Shown: positions 20,350 to 33,123, counted from the first letter of the stretch. The stretch: DNA of 64,000 bases from Anisodus tanguticus (GCA_034509755.1 CM067559.1:14738501-14802500); one strand, 5' to 3'. Notes: generated by a model not told the origin, from the sequence alone. Translations and numbers: made by a program.

Positions 20350-21445
20350 CAGGGCTAGCATCGTGACCGGACCACTTATTCTAGTCAAGGTCAGAGTTCG
20401 CGAACTTCAGGCCCGGATTATAGGGGTGAGTCTAGCCAAATGAGACCTCTGTTTCCCTATTGTGATCGGTGTGATAGATCTCATTCTGAGTAGTGCCATT
20501 AGGGTTCAGATGTATGTTATTCATGTGGGAAGCCTAGTTATATTATGCGGTTTTTTCCAATGAGATGTGGGCGGTATGGCATAGCCTACAGGGTATGTAG
20601 CATCTTCTTCATCAGTACGCCCTCCTGGTAAAGGTAAACAGACATCGGCTGGTAGAGGTAGAGAGAAGGGTAGAGCTTCTAGCTCAGGCGGTCATCAGAA
20701 CCGCATTTATGCATTGTCGGGTCGATAGGACCTAGAGTCGTTACCAGATGTGGTTACAGGTATATTATCCATGTTCCCTTGATGTATATGCTTTGATAGA
20801 TCTAGGTTCTACTCTGTCGTATATTAGTCCCTTTGTTGCTGAAAAGTGTGGTAAAGAACCTAAGTTGTTGCATAAGTCGTTTGAAGTATTTACGCCCATT
20901 GGTGATCCTGTGATCGTTAGACGGGTATATCAGGGTTGTGATGTGATAATTTATGATCGTCACACTTTAGCTGACTTAAATAAATTAGAGATGGTGGATT
21001 TTGATGTTATTATGGGTATAGATTAGCTAGCTTCTTGTTATTCTAACGTGGATTGCTGGACAAAAGTTGTTCATTTTAATTTCCCAAGCGAGCCCATTAT
21101 TGAATAGAAGGGCAATGCTACAGCACCTAAAGGGAGGTTTATTTCCTACCTTAAGGCTCGGAAGATGATTTCTAAGGGATATATCTATCACCTAGTGCGA
21201 GTACAGGATGCAGAGACAAAGCCTCCAACCCTTCATTCAGTCCCAGTTGTTAAAGAATTCCCTGATGAACTTCCTGTCATTCCTCCCGAAAAGGAAATCA
21301 ATTTTGCTATTGACGTACTTTCAGATACCCAATCTATATCTATTCCTCCGTACATAATAGCTCTTGCTGAGTTGAAAGAATTGAAAGCTCATCTGGAAAA
21401 AGGGCTTTATCAGACCTAGTACTTCTCCATGAGGTGCACCAGTGT
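20350..21445 (+). pseudogene. Chromovirus-type gypsy fragment: Gag knuckle, protease, start of RT
   Basis: Plus-strand frames show a degraded zinc knuckle, CYSCGKPSYIMRFFP, with Tyr and Phe in place of the His and last Cys (about 20514-20560). Protease follows at 20748-21026: VYALIDLGSTLSYISPFVAE, with Leu for the usual Pro in DPGST, then MVDFDVIMGID. Linker motifs GYIYHLVRVQDAE and PVVKEFPDELPVI precede the RT N-terminus AIDVLSDTQSISIPPY and LAELKELKAHLEKG. Similarity stops at about 21445, near the TSPWGAPV motif. The strand is opposite to the other gypsy elements here. No LTR was assigned to it. Confidence 0.82.
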
Positions 21446-23325
21446 TAGGTTAAAAAATATGGTTTCTCTTTTTTAAAAAAATATTGACCTTAACACTTCT
21501 TTAGATACCACTAAGATGTATGGGTCATAAGAAGTAGGCCAGACTCAATAATTTATCACAATAGATTTTTTAATTCACTTATTCTCTTAATCAATTTGTC
21601 TACTTTAAAATTTACTCACTCCGTCAAAAATTATATCTTTCAGTCATACCTTATATGGGTGCAAATATTATTTCTATGAATAAACTATTGACACACATGA
21701 AATAAATATATTCCAAAAATTATCTGTCAATTGAATAACTGTAGTTAAAGGGATAGCTCAAAATTTTCATATTCTTAACTTAGGAATTTTCAATTTCACA
21801 AATTCTTTTTCGATACTCACCAAATTTTATCAGAAAGCGCGCCACCCCTTCCCGCAAGCTATAGACACCAAAATGAGACCATGGGAAGGGTGTTTTAGGG
21901 ATATTAGATCAAAAGTGCTAAACGATCAAATTGGTCTTTACAAAATCATTAATAATTTGATTCAGACAAAAGTGTATTTTTTAAAACTTGGGGGCTGATT
22001 TGAATGCTTGAAATAGTTATAATTTTATTTTATTATTTTATTATTCTTTTAAATTATTGGACGAAAATGTATCTTTTTTAAACTTGGGGTTTGTTTTGAC
22101 GCCCCAATAACTTGTCTTCACTTAATTAGCACTAATCCTAAAAAGGGTCCTGCCACCTCATAATTAAAATTTGTCTTCACTTAATTATGTATTGATATTT
22201 ACTTTCTATTACAACTTACGTGAAATTTTACACATTAATTTATACTCTTCATTGAAAATATTGGTTCAGATGAACGTGATACTCCAAATTAAAGCTGCAT
22301 CCGCCCGTGGTTATGACTGCCCAAAACTATAGTACTCGTACTCAGTTTGCCCAAAATAATCAAGGTCTTTGCATTTACACTCTGTTGATTGACAATTTGA
22401 CACTGATAGTAAGTTGTTTGTCGCCGTTCTCGTTTTCTCAATATTCACAAGATCCATCAATGGCAATGTGTTACTTGTTAACTAGTAAATATTATCAAAA
22501 TCTTCAACTAATTTAATAATAATTGAATTAGGGTTAGCTTTGCGTCTTCTTACACAATAAATATGCCATGGCTTTCTTGTATCTTATTATGTTTCTATAT
22601 ACCAAATTAAAGATAATGATTCAGAATGCAAGAAAGTGAAATAGAGCTCTTGTTTATGTCTATTCTCCTACTACTAATACTCTTTCTCTCTTTCTCTTTG
22701 CACCTGCTTTCACTTAATTCTAAAACATCCAATGGCCGCACAAATTCCCGTTGATGGACGATGGTTTAAATCCTAAATCTCGAAAAAGTTTCAGCTGTAT
22801 CTTTTGAATAACTTCATGGAAATTTCAAGTAATTTGTTGTCACTCACACACAGAAATAAAAATAAAGTATAAATAAAAAGAGTGAGAGAGATGGATTATA
22901 TATGTACGTTATCTATTTTATGTGGTCTTTCATTGCAAGAGTTCTATCATTTGTATTGACATTATATTGAATTTTAATAATATATTATTAGTAAAATGAA
23001 TGTGTTAATAGCTGCAGTAGCTTTTTTATGTTTCTTTTTCTTGATATTCCTCTATAGCTACTATATGAGGAATATGCAAGTTTAGTACTTATCCTCTAAA
23101 GTTACTCGATCGTCTGCTGATGATAATTTTAATGTTCTTATATGCCTAGCTACTTATACATAGATAAGAACTGGATGGGAAGCAATTAACAACAATATCT
23201 CCATAGTTATGACATTGAATTTTATTTAATTCAAAATCTTATATCTCAAACTTGTGTAAAACCTGCATGTTAATTGAAAGCATAACATCACGAGTCATTT
23301 TCACAGTTCATAATTTAACTAAAAA
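21446..23325. other. AT-rich sequence without a recognisable gene
   Basis: No gene seen. Two direct repeats are visible: an AAAGTGTATTTTTTAAAACTT-like block near 21968 recurs near 22062, and TGTCTTCACTTAATTA occurs near 22112 and 22172. The short frame at 22307-22516 has no motif. Confidence 0.5.
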
Positions 23326-23330
23326 TAACA

Positions 23331-24232
23331 TGTGGGATACAACAATTGCAGGGAACGGGAAGTAAGTAAATATTACAATTGCTAGAAAGGATAATTTAAA
23401 GATTACAACAAAACTGGAAATCAAGAACGAAACAAACTCCTCGTGTGATTTGCTGAGTCGAGTGATGGCACTCTGTCTTTAAGACAAGATTGCCCCGTAT
23501 ATCTCCTTTTACGTTATCGGGCAATAGTCTCCTAAGATACAACATCAACTTAACAATTGAGCAAAGAAAACTCAAGTGTTACTCTTGAAGAACTTTGAGT
23601 ATAGTAAACTTGCTAGAGAGGAAGAAGATGAAGTCAAAAAATTATGTAGTATTTTTCTAAGTGTAGTATTCAACAATTTAGCCAAAGGCCTCAATTTATA
23701 GTGTAAGGAGATGACCCCTCAACTAGCCAACTAATGGCCTTCAATAGCCAATGTAATGACACTTATTGAGGGGTTACATTCAGCCAAATAATGGCTCAAT
23801 TCATGTGTCAAGTAATGTAGATTCAATGCTCCAAAACCAACCCAAAGGTCAGAACTTTCCAACTTCCCGTCGCAACATTCTGCCTCCGAAGTGCCGCGAC
23901 TCCAGTGACTGGCCACCCAATTAGCGCCGCGGCGCTGCCTGGGAGGCGCCGCGGCCCTTCACGGCTCTGCGGCGATTTCCGACTCATTTCATCTTACACT
24001 TCTTCCTTCGTTTACCAACGTAGAATACTTTGTCATTTGGCCAATAACCGTCCATCATTCTATGTCTCAAACGTATTACATACGTACCAATATCTCTTTC
24101 ACTAATGAAATTTGCGATACTTGACACTATGTGTGCACATGTATGGAAACGACGTTTCCGACGTGCGGGGCTCCAATTGTTTGAGTCATAAATAATGGGA
24201 TATACTTAATTCCACATTAGTAATTTCCAACA
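23331..24232 (-). repeat. Solo LTR with TSD TAACA
   Basis: On the plus strand it begins TGTGGGATAC and ends TTCCAACA. TAACA lies immediately outside both ends (23326-23330 and 24233-24237). The minus strand starts TGTTGGAAATTACTAATG and has a TATA box, CTATAAATTG, at 23692-23701. A GC-rich palindromic block with GCGCCGCGGCGC lies near 23920-23955. No internal region flanks it, so it is best read as a solo LTR left by recombination between two LTRs. The lineage is not certain; copia is a guess. Confidence 0.75.
23692..23701 (-). promoter_or_regulatory. TATA box of the solo LTR
   Basis: The minus strand reads CTATAAATTG about 530 bp inside the LTR from its sense start, a plausible U3 promoter. 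Confidence 0.45.
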
Positions 24233-24239
24233 TAACATT

Positions 24240-25448
24240 TACTTTATCATAAGAGTTTTGACATTTAAATTTTATTGGATCAATGTCGTATAAGTTTGAA
24301 CTAAATCTTAGAACTAATTCAAGAAATATGACCCAAATGATGATTAACTATATACTTAGATGTATGAATTTCACGAGGCAGTCTGTTTTAACATCGTCAT
24401 TCAATATGTATTAACTTTTTTTTTTGCAGTATACCACTTCGGATATTGCGGTGACTAAAGTTAGGCTTGGCAAAATCAGACTTCAGACAAAAATGTTAGA
24501 AGTTACATATGAGTTGCTGAAGTTTATGAATTTCTGCCTAAAGTTCAGGCAAAATAATTGAACATCAGTCATCTTTTTCTTAACTTTAGCAACTAATTAT
24601 GATTGAAGTTCAATAATTTTATCTAATTTCAGTCATATGAAACTTCATACATCTGGTCTGAAGTTAAACTTTGTAAACACTAGTAAGTCCATTTTCATTT
24701 GGGCTAAGTCTTAATACATATGGGCTTCACAAGATAAATCCAATTTATTAGCCCAAGCTCCAAGGTACAATCAATAGACAAGACCTTCAAAGTTTCTAAA
24801 AAGAATTGAGCTTAAACTTTTCTTAAACAAGCTTGTGCATGTAGAATAATTAGTAATAACTTAGTTACCATCCTGAATAACAAGTTGAGTATTAGTATTA
24901 TTTGTCATATGATTTTTTTTTGAAAATATATTTCGTTTGCATCTAGCGTGTGAACCAAAGGAAGTGGATTTAATTAGAGGACCTCATGATTCCGGCGCAC
25001 ACACATCAGTCGCCAAATTTATTATTTTAGGTAACATTTAGGTTAAATTTAAAGTAAGACTGAGAATAACATTCAACTAGTTTCAAGTTTTGTTACGGTA
25101 AAACGAAAGAATATAGAAACATAACTACACAAGTACATGTACTATCATTCACATGAGAAACAGATTCAGGATTTATAATCTATAACTTCACATAATATCA
25201 AGTTAATATATATGTTAATTCGATTTACAGTCATATATTTATAGATATTTAGTAAAGTTTTTAATATATATAATTATATATATAGCTTTTGGGGAAAAAG
25301 CTATTGAATTCAAGTAAAATCATAGATTACAATGGGTTAAAAACACAAATAACCATCCATTATTGTTTCCTTCTGAGCCTAGCCCTAAACTCATACTTTA
25401 ATAACCTTAAACTTTTCTAGCCGGATAAAAAGCACACTTCTTTCAAAT
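24240..25448. other. Sequence without a recognisable gene
   Basis: AT-rich. A region at about 24470-24690 repeats GAAGTT/AACTTC words several times and may be a worn inverted-repeat element, but no ends were found. Confidence 0.4.
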
Positions 25449-25461
25449 TCTTGGTAACCCA

Positions 25462-25700
25462 GATTTTTTTTTTTATGACATGGGAACCGCAGTCGCTATT
25501 CTTCGGGCGCGCACAGGGTAAACCCAGCTCCTGTGCAATAGTTCGCAAACCACACAGGAGAGATAACCCGCATTAGGCAAGCTCAGTGCGACGAGCTCGA
25601 CCCAGAAGGAAAATCCCCTGCTGTCGTAGGCAGGGGGTTTCGAACCTGAGACCTCCATTATGAAAGCTCCATGCTCAACCAACCGAGTCACCCTTGCGGG
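25462..25700 (-). mobile_element. tRNA-derived SINE with 13-bp target duplication
   Basis: TCTTGGTAACCCA flanks the element on both sides (25449-25461 and 25701-25713). On the minus strand the body starts GACCCGCAAGGG. It has an A-box-like TGACTCGGTTGGTTGAGC and a B box GGTTCGAAACC (25636-25646), the split promoter of RNA polymerase III. It ends in an A-rich tail (the T run at 25464-25474 on the plus strand). The total is about 239 bp. It has no coding function and depends on LINE machinery. Open frames across it are chance. Confidence 0.93.
25636..25646 (-). promoter_or_regulatory. Pol III B box in the SINE
   Basis: GGTTCGAAACC on the minus strand matches the consensus B box. The A-box-like element lies about 35-50 bp upstream, the usual spacing for tRNA-derived SINEs. 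Confidence 0.8.
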
Positions 25701-25713
25701 TCTTGGTAACCCA

Positions 25714-26715
25714 TATTTGACCTATCAAAATGAAATTAAAACATAATTGTGATTCATTCGAATGAGAAAGAAAATAAACTACTCGAAAATGTATTTATCT
25801 TTTTACTAAATTTATTATTTTGAAAATTAAAATAAGTGTAATCTATGTATAACTAAAATAATATATAACCAGTGCATAAACACTATACATAGAATATAAA
25901 ATATTTATACAAGAGTAACCAATGATTATATGTCCGAGATAAAACACAATGTATACTTTTTATAATCGGTGTGTAGTATATACATAATTGATGTATAAAC
26001 ATTATACACTCATTATACATCAATTATACATCAGGTATGCAGTAATTACATGAGATAGTATTTCATGTCCGCATGTTTTGCTGTTGATAGCTCAAAAAGT
26101 GTCATATCTCCATATCTATCCTCTCATTACTTCCGATTGGATATTATTTTCCATCTTTTTTTTCAAACTTCTTCTATTCTTTCACACAACAACAATCAAA
26201 TTTGAGAAAGAAAATGATTCTGACTTTGTATGAGAAATTGAGGATGATTGGATAAATATGGTACTAGTTTTTAAAGAAAAACATAAAATTTCTAAAAATA
26301 CAGAGTCTTCAGGTAAAAAATCTCCACAAATTCGTGTTTGGAAGAAAACTAATTGTTAAATCACAAATCCAAAATCAACCCAAAACTTTGAAAATCGGAG
26401 TCTAAAATCCCAGAAGGCAGAAACTCAAAAAAAAAATCATGAAAACTCCATGTTTTCGTGATATAGATGGGGGAAAAGAGAAAAGATATATGTGTTTGTG
26501 GGTAGAGATCGGAGAAGAGAGGTGTGATGGTTCTTCAAAAGTTGCTCCCAAGACAGTAGGTTTAGGGTTGGCTAAAACTTATAAAGTAGGGATGTTAATT
26601 GGTTAAAACGATCAGTAAAACAGGGATAGGGCTATTTTGAATTTATTACTAATATGAGCCGCTAATCTAGTTAATTACTCTTGTATTATCACTTCTCATA
26701 TGTCCACTATCATCA
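25714..26715. other. AT-rich intergenic sequence with TATACA-rich tract
   Basis: 25860-26040 repeats words such as CATTATACA and ATCAATTATACATCA. 26160-26560 holds purine-rich text without a convincing frame. No gene was recognised. Confidence 0.4.
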
Positions 26716-26719
26716 AGCG

Positions 26720-27437
26720 ATATAATGGAAACCAACATACTCTTTTAATCCTTAAGCATACGTCAAGGTGATCCCTTTTCTCGATTTAACTTCGTTATTT
26801 GTATAGAGATCTCATCTAAACTAATCCATCTTCATCAAGAGTCATTGTTGATATGTCTTTGACCTCTCTAATGACAGTGACTTTTACATTTGAAGACTTT
26901 GGCAAAGTCTTAAGAACTTTGTCCACCAAATCTTTAGTGGTAGGAGTTTTTTCTAGTGATATTAGTTCATTAACAATGGATGTGAACCTTGTGATCATCT
27001 CCTGACTTCATTTTAAATATTTCATAGTTAGTAGCAAAAATAGCGATTTTGAACTTTCTAACCTAACTTGTTCCTTGTTGCGCATTCACAAAGGCATCCC
27101 AAATCTGCTTTGCGATTGTATAACCAGCGACCCTGTTGTACTCATCTGGTCCAACACCACAAACAAAGAAAGTTTTTGGCCTTAAGCATTTTTCCTAGTA
27201 TCTTGAAATCTTCCGAAGTGAGGTCACTCTTTCCTTCTTCACATCATTACCTTCAACATTAATTTTCATAGGAAATCTTGGTCCATCAGTAACCCTATAT
27301 CAAAACTCATAATTATCATCTTGTAGAAAGTCCTTTCATACGAGTTTTCCACCAAATATAGTACTTCCTATAGAATAATGGAGCTGTTTATTGACATATT
27401 GGCCTTCACTGTGTCAAATTGGGGGTGCAACATTCAT
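26720..27437 (-). pseudogene. copia Gag fragment (UBN2 type), truncated
   Basis: The first ATG is at 27437, about 40 bp beyond the LTR to its right. Scattered frames give DGPRFPMKIN, RRFQDTRKNA, the ITRFTSIVNELISLEK motif and KVLKTLPKSSNVKVTVIRE (26998-26816), all typical of UBN2-type copia Gag. It stops near 26720, before any zinc knuckle. By memory this Gag belongs to a different copia branch from the integrase and RNase H found on the other side of the LTR. Confidence 0.7.
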
Positions 27438-27477
27438 CTTTTATCTTTTTTTCTTAAGGTGATGGTTGTTATTAATC

Positions 27478-28147
27478 TGTATTCGAAAAAATATCTTTAA
27501 ACAGAAAATGGAAAATAATTCAGAAAAACAGAATCTGAAAAAATGTCAAAAACGAGTAAGTTTATGTAAGAATTAAATCGAGACCACTGAATGCACAGTG
27601 TGTCCTTAAGAAATTATTTCCCTTAATGTACCTGAGTTTGTGGAATATATCCTCCAAGAATAAAACGATTTACTCGTCGGTGTAGCGGTACAGCAAACTC
27701 CGGTGACAACGTGAACTCACTCAACGGCCGTAAATTACACTAGAATTTAATATTGTGCAAGAAGAAGAAAGCAAAAGTTCAGAAAATTCGTAAGAAATTT
27801 CTGAGGATCAAAATGTTATATATAGCCATGGAAGTGTTGGTTCAAAAAGGTGCAACCTTTTCTGAAATGTTGTGTTCTAACAGTTGACCGAATTCTAAAT
27901 TTGGTCTAAAAAGATTAATCAAATTGACCGAATTCGAATCCGAGCTGAGCGAGTGACGACGGCGCGAGGCTTATCTTCTTCTCAACCCTTTAACAACAAG
28001 AAGGAATGCTTCTTTATTTAAGCACAAGAACTTTCCTTTCCACAACCAATGTGGGAGAAATGCTTCATCCAAAAAGCAACAAGGAACAATTCAAAAGTTT
28101 ATTTTTCCTGGATTTCTCATTCATCTAAACACCTTAAAAAACCAACA
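27478..28147 (-). repeat. LTR of a Tork-like copia (3' LTR of the split element)
   Basis: The minus strand starts TGTTGGTTTTTTAAGG at 28147, directly after a purine tract. It contains a GCTATATATAAC promoter box (27815-27826). A likely end is TTCGAATACA at 27478, followed by TTAATAACAACC, which might be a decayed PBS. The right boundary is firm; the left one is tentative. Confidence 0.7.
27815..27826 (-). promoter_or_regulatory. LTR TATA box
   Basis: GCTATATATAAC on the minus strand, about 320 bp into the LTR. Confidence 0.5.
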
Positions 28148-28158
28148 ATCCCCCACAT
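28148..28158 (-). other. Polypurine tract of the split copia
   Basis: The minus strand reads ATGTGGGGGAT immediately before the LTR start TGTTGG, the expected plus-strand priming site. Confidence 0.85.
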
Positions 28159-28659
28159 GAATGGGGAATGTCTATAAGGTAAAGGAATGCACATACAAGT
28201 GTGTGATTTACAAATAAATATTAATTGCATCTGAATAAGTAGGTTTCCCTTTGAACTTTCTGTAGTGAGCTTATATCGAATATGCTCGGTCAATCAATAG
28301 ATATGAGTCACACAATTAATTCTTAACCGTCGAGTTTTGTTGTATACCTAGACGCATAATCCTATATGAGTCACACAATTAATCCATCACATAGTTGATT
28401 TCTAAATGTGTAATCCTATAGATACATTATTTATTGCCAAACTTAGAAACCATTAAAAAGCTTTAATATTTTATTAACTCATTAAAAAACCTTAATGCTT
28501 TATCCTTGTTTCTGAACATTGTCTTCATCACGAGAATGGGTTCAGTTATTAGACAATGTTGAACCGTCATTCATAACTTTGTTTGATCTCTTTGAAAATA
28601 TTTCTTGGGATCTCCAGTCTATTAGGTAGAGTTACCATTATGATGAATTGTCCAAAGCC

Positions 28660-30216
28660 TTAAACCCATTCCCTTCGATGATTTTTCAACTCCCTCTATC
28701 TAGGCCTTTTGTAAGTAGATCTGACACGTTATCTCTTGACTTTACATAGTCAATAGCGATAACTCTACTAGAGAGTAGTTGTCTAACGGTATTGTGTCTC
28801 CGTTGTATGTGACGAGGTTTTCCATTATACATAACGCTCCCTACCTTACCTATTGTCGCTTGGCTATCACAATGTATGCATATAGGTGCCAAAGATTTGG
28901 GCCAAAATGGAATATCTTCAAAAAAAATCCTAAGTCATTCAACTTCTTCACCCGCCTTGTCTAAAGCTATAAATTCATATTCCATCGTAGAACGGGCGGT
29001 GCACTTCTGTTTGGATGATTTCCAAGACACTGCTCCACCACCAATGGTAAAGCATGTCCACTTATGGAATTAACTTCAGATAACCCGGTGATCCAATTTG
29101 CATCACTATATCCCTCAATTATGAGGGAATATTTATTATAATGGAAAGCATAGTTTTGGGTGTGTTTTAAATACCCCAAAACTCGTTTCATTGTCATCCA
29201 GTGAGTTTGATTGGGATTATTTGTGTATTGACTAAGCTTACTAATAGCACATGTTATACCTGGTCGCGTATAATTCATGATATACATCAAACTTCCCAAC
29301 ACTCGTGCATAGTCCAATTGTGAATCACTTTCACCTTCATTCTTTTGAAGTGCAAAACTTACATCAATCGGAGTCTTTGCAATATTGAAATTCAAATACG
29401 TAAATTTGTCAAGTACCCTTTCAATATAATGAGACTGTGATAATGCTAGACCTTGCGAAGTTTTATGGATCCTAATTTCTAAGATCAAATCAGCAACTCT
29501 TAGGTCTTTCATATCAAATTTCCTAGCTCGCATGCGCTTGGTAGCATTTATGTCAGCAATATCTCTACTCATTATCAACATGTCATCAACATATAAATAA
29601 ACAATGACTTCATGATTTAGAGTATTTTTAATGTAAACACATTTGTCACACTCATTGATCTTAAATCCATTTACTAATATTATTTGGTTAATATTTGCAT
29701 GTCATTATTGAATGCTTGTTTTAGTCCATAAAGCGTCTTAACATCCATTTGATGGATTTCAACACCATACACGGCCGCCAGTGATACTAACACCCGTATG
29801 GATGTTATTCTTGTTACCGGGGAGTACGTGTCAAAATAATCAAGGCATTATTTTGGTCTATAACCTTTAACAACAAGTCTTGCCTTATATTTGTCAATAA
29901 TGCTGTCAACTTTCATTTTCCTTTTAAAGATCCATTTCGAACCTAAGGGTTTATTTCTGGGAGGAAGATCAACCAATTTTCATGTATGGTTATTCAAGAT
30001 TGGTTCACTCTCACTATTGACTGCCTCTTTTCAAAATGGTGAATCAGAAGAAGACATGTCATCTTTAAATGTTTGAGGCTCATTTTCAATCAAAAATGTC
30101 ACAAAATCCGATCCAAAAGAAGTAGATGTCCATTGACGTTTGATACGCCTTAGGTCTTCTTTATTTGGTGTATATTTCTTTGGTTCTTCCCGAGATCGTT
30201 TAGATTTTCACTAGAC
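28660..30216 (-). pseudogene. copia Pol, second part: reverse transcriptase and RNase H
   Basis: After the nested gypsy element the copia frame resumes with SSSENLNDLGK, then NNHTWKLVDLPPRNKPLGSK, KYKARLVVKGYRPK and VEIHQMDVKT, the copia RT start. 29581-28967 carries DLRVADLILEIRIHK, SQSHYIERVLDKF, YARVLGSLMYIMNYTRP and EGYSDANWITG, an RNase H motif. 28892-28686 ends with HCDSQATIGK, HNTVRQLLS and DYVKSRDNVSDLLTKGL, the usual Tork-type C-terminus. Stops and frameshifts break the chain. This part joins in sense to 41775-40265. Confidence 0.88.
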
Positions 30217-30221
30217 GACTC

Positions 30222-33123
30222 TGTCACGACCCCTTTATAGGAATAGTGGTGGCACCTACATAATTTCACCACGTAGGCGAACTACTCCCGAATATCATAA
30301 ACACAATAAGATATAAATAAAAGCGAAAGTAACATAGTTATACATAAGACGTTAGATAATATATAATTCAGAAGAAAATATAATTATGTCACAATCAAAC
30401 ACCCCCAAATGATCTAGTCTGTAGGTACGAGAGTACTAACAATCTGATATCAGTCTGAGAAATGAGCACGCGGGCCTAAACTAAATACATAGTCTGAAAC
30501 AAGTCTCTCAAGTGCAATAAAAAGACTGTGATAAAGAAGAAGCATCTAAGGGTATGCTGAAGATAGCATCCTCACCCTGAATACTGAGGATCAACTGCTC
30601 GAACACAGCCACATGGTCTCGAGCTGGTGGTTAAATATGTATCTGCATCAAGGAAAGATGCAGCAAGTGTAGCATGAGTATAAATCGTACCTCCGTTGAC
30701 ATCATAGGCCGACAATGACAGAAGTACATAATCAGAGATAAATACCAAGTTGACACTAAGTAATTGTATGCTACACAGTCCAATAATCCAAATAAAGTCA
30801 CATAGTCCACATAAAGGTTCACAGGGTTCACATGGTTCCTTATTCACTAAGAGTTCATACATATCCACACTATTCCTCTTTCAAGAGTTCTACCATAATT
30901 CAAGTATCAACAAGTATAATCCTTCCATGTCCAGACTTAGTCAAATCATCAACAATCACTTCAATACCGGATCAATAACAAGTAATCAATAATATGTATG
31001 ATATGTATGATATGTATGAATGCATATGCAAGATACCTTTCCATCAACCGGTATACACACTTCACAGGGGTATGCCATATGAAAGTGACCCATATGGAAC
31101 CCGCGAAGTCCATATACCCCTCCGCTTTGAAATAACTCATCGGATCATGGAGTCAGCTCTTAGCTGTAATAATATCATATTGCAGGCGTGCAACTCCGAT
31201 CCATCCCCGCGTATCAATATCATCTCAGTATTGCCATAATCTCAATAGTGTTCTTACTTTTCCCAGTCTCTTGGACTCACAACATATTCATACCACTCTA
31301 ATATCATATTATCATAACCAAGAGTGTATGAATGTAAATGACATATATAACGCAAGATATCATAATACAATGAGATGTAACCAAATAAGAGATGAAATGT
31401 CACATGCTTCCAAGAATTCAATACGCATACACAGTCCAAGTACAATTCAAGATATTATATCGAAAACATGTGTGATGAGTAAACATATCAAGAAACTATG
31501 GTGACAAGCCCACATATGGTGATAAGCCCAAACAATCAACAGTCGAAACCAGCACGAGGCTGATTTCCCAAACTCCATCATCACAGTTCAACACCAGTAC
31601 CCACTCAGACGTTCATTGCAACCGCCTAAGTGAGACCCCCAAATATGCCCAATACCCCTCAATATTTATAAATAATTACATACTTCTATCGAAGTCTCGA
31701 AAAGCTAAACTGTAGCCTACCTCAAAGCCCAGCATGTGTGCTACACTATCAAGCCTCAATGACGGCCTTGCCCCTTATTTGTGTCTCACAACGGTCGAAG
31801 TCTATTCATGCATATACTACTCGTTAATATAAGCTTTCACAACATACAAGGATAAAAACCTTACAAACATCACTTGAAATACCAACTCGGGCCCACACCA
31901 CTAAGACTCAAATTTTAATACTCAAAAACCATTATTACATACTAAGTAATCATACCCTTAAATTAATTAGAAATCTATTCACATTTGAATCCTCAATTGA
32001 ATAATAATCAAAGAGCCCCAAATTGAAATCATAGAATTCCCCCTCCCTTTTCAAAAAAGCTTCTATAATAAAATTAAGCTTAGAAACATGATTATCTATC
32101 ATTACCCAATCCTAATTCACACTAATATCACTTTTCGATCCACAAATCTCCATTAAAATCAATCATATAACTCTCTTATTCTCATAAACACATGGAATCT
32201 ATTTTCTCCAACATAATATGTTAAACCACCATTAAAGAGTTTATAAACATCACTTAAACCATAAAAAGAGAAATAATCTATTACCTCAAGGCCAAAATGT
32301 TGTTAGGGTTCTGAATTTACTCTAAGGGCGGCGCTAGTTTTGAGATTTCTAATTTGGATAAAGAATTTTCTAACCTACGAATTATATAGGGATCTGGTAC
32401 AATATTTCTGCCCCAATGGAATCGACTATGCTGGAGTAGACCCGCTGTGGTGGAAAGCCCTTCACTGGGGCGAGGTTCACTTGGCACCTCATCCCTTGCC
32501 ACAACTGACCTGATATCACGGTGTCGGAAACCCAAAATCCCATCCTCCTCTTCGGCGAGCCAACCTCCCGTCAAGGAAGACCCGCCAGAACGGATACTAC
32601 TACGCCATGGCGGACACCAGACACCAACAAAGGAAAATCACCCAACACCTCTCTCAAACATCCAAAACACTCCCGAGACCCCCAGATACAAATCAGATAT
32701 GCTCGTCTAAGGTAAATAGTGCTATGAACTCACTCATACCCTCGAATTTCACCAATGACCGAGCTAAGGCATACTTTTCTAAAGGATTGCCCTGGAAAAC
32801 CAATTCTCCAAATTTTACAAATAGAGCCACAAAACACATATGATTGCCTCGGGAAGAAAATCAATGACTCGACTAAGTCATAAATGACCCTCCGAAAATG
32901 ACAAAACTCGAAAAGAACTCATCTAGCCAGATGTCAACTTTGAGTCAAACTAACCAACTTTAAGTTTCCAAACTTGGGTTTTTTCATCTGAAATGCAGAC
33001 AAATAGACCTATGTATCTGTGCCACCCATCCCCGCACATCGCAAACCCTACATAGAGACTTCAAAAAGGGTCAAACAAGCAAATAAAGATCTTTAGCCAA
33101 AAACAATCGGATGAGTCATTACA
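30222..33123 (-). repeat. 3' LTR of the chromovirus, 2902 bp
   Basis: Begins TGTCACGACCCC and ends GAGTCATTACA on the plus strand. It carries about 807 bp (roughly 30957-31763) that the other LTR lacks. A short ATGTATGAT-type triplet repeat lies at about 30993-31020. Short frames inside it are not genes. Confidence 0.92.

Noticed and set aside
23905..24105. GC-rich frame as a coding exon
   Set aside because: It lies inside the solo LTR and its GC content comes from a palindromic block.
25473..25691. Open frame and tRNA-like promoter boxes suggesting a gene or tRNA
   Set aside because: The unit is a SINE with a 13-bp target duplication and A-tail; no tRNA cloverleaf can be completed and the frame is incidental.
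21446..26715. Hidden host gene in the low-repeat interval
   Set aside because: No frame with recognisable motifs, splice pattern or composition was found; only a solo LTR and a SINE can be supported.
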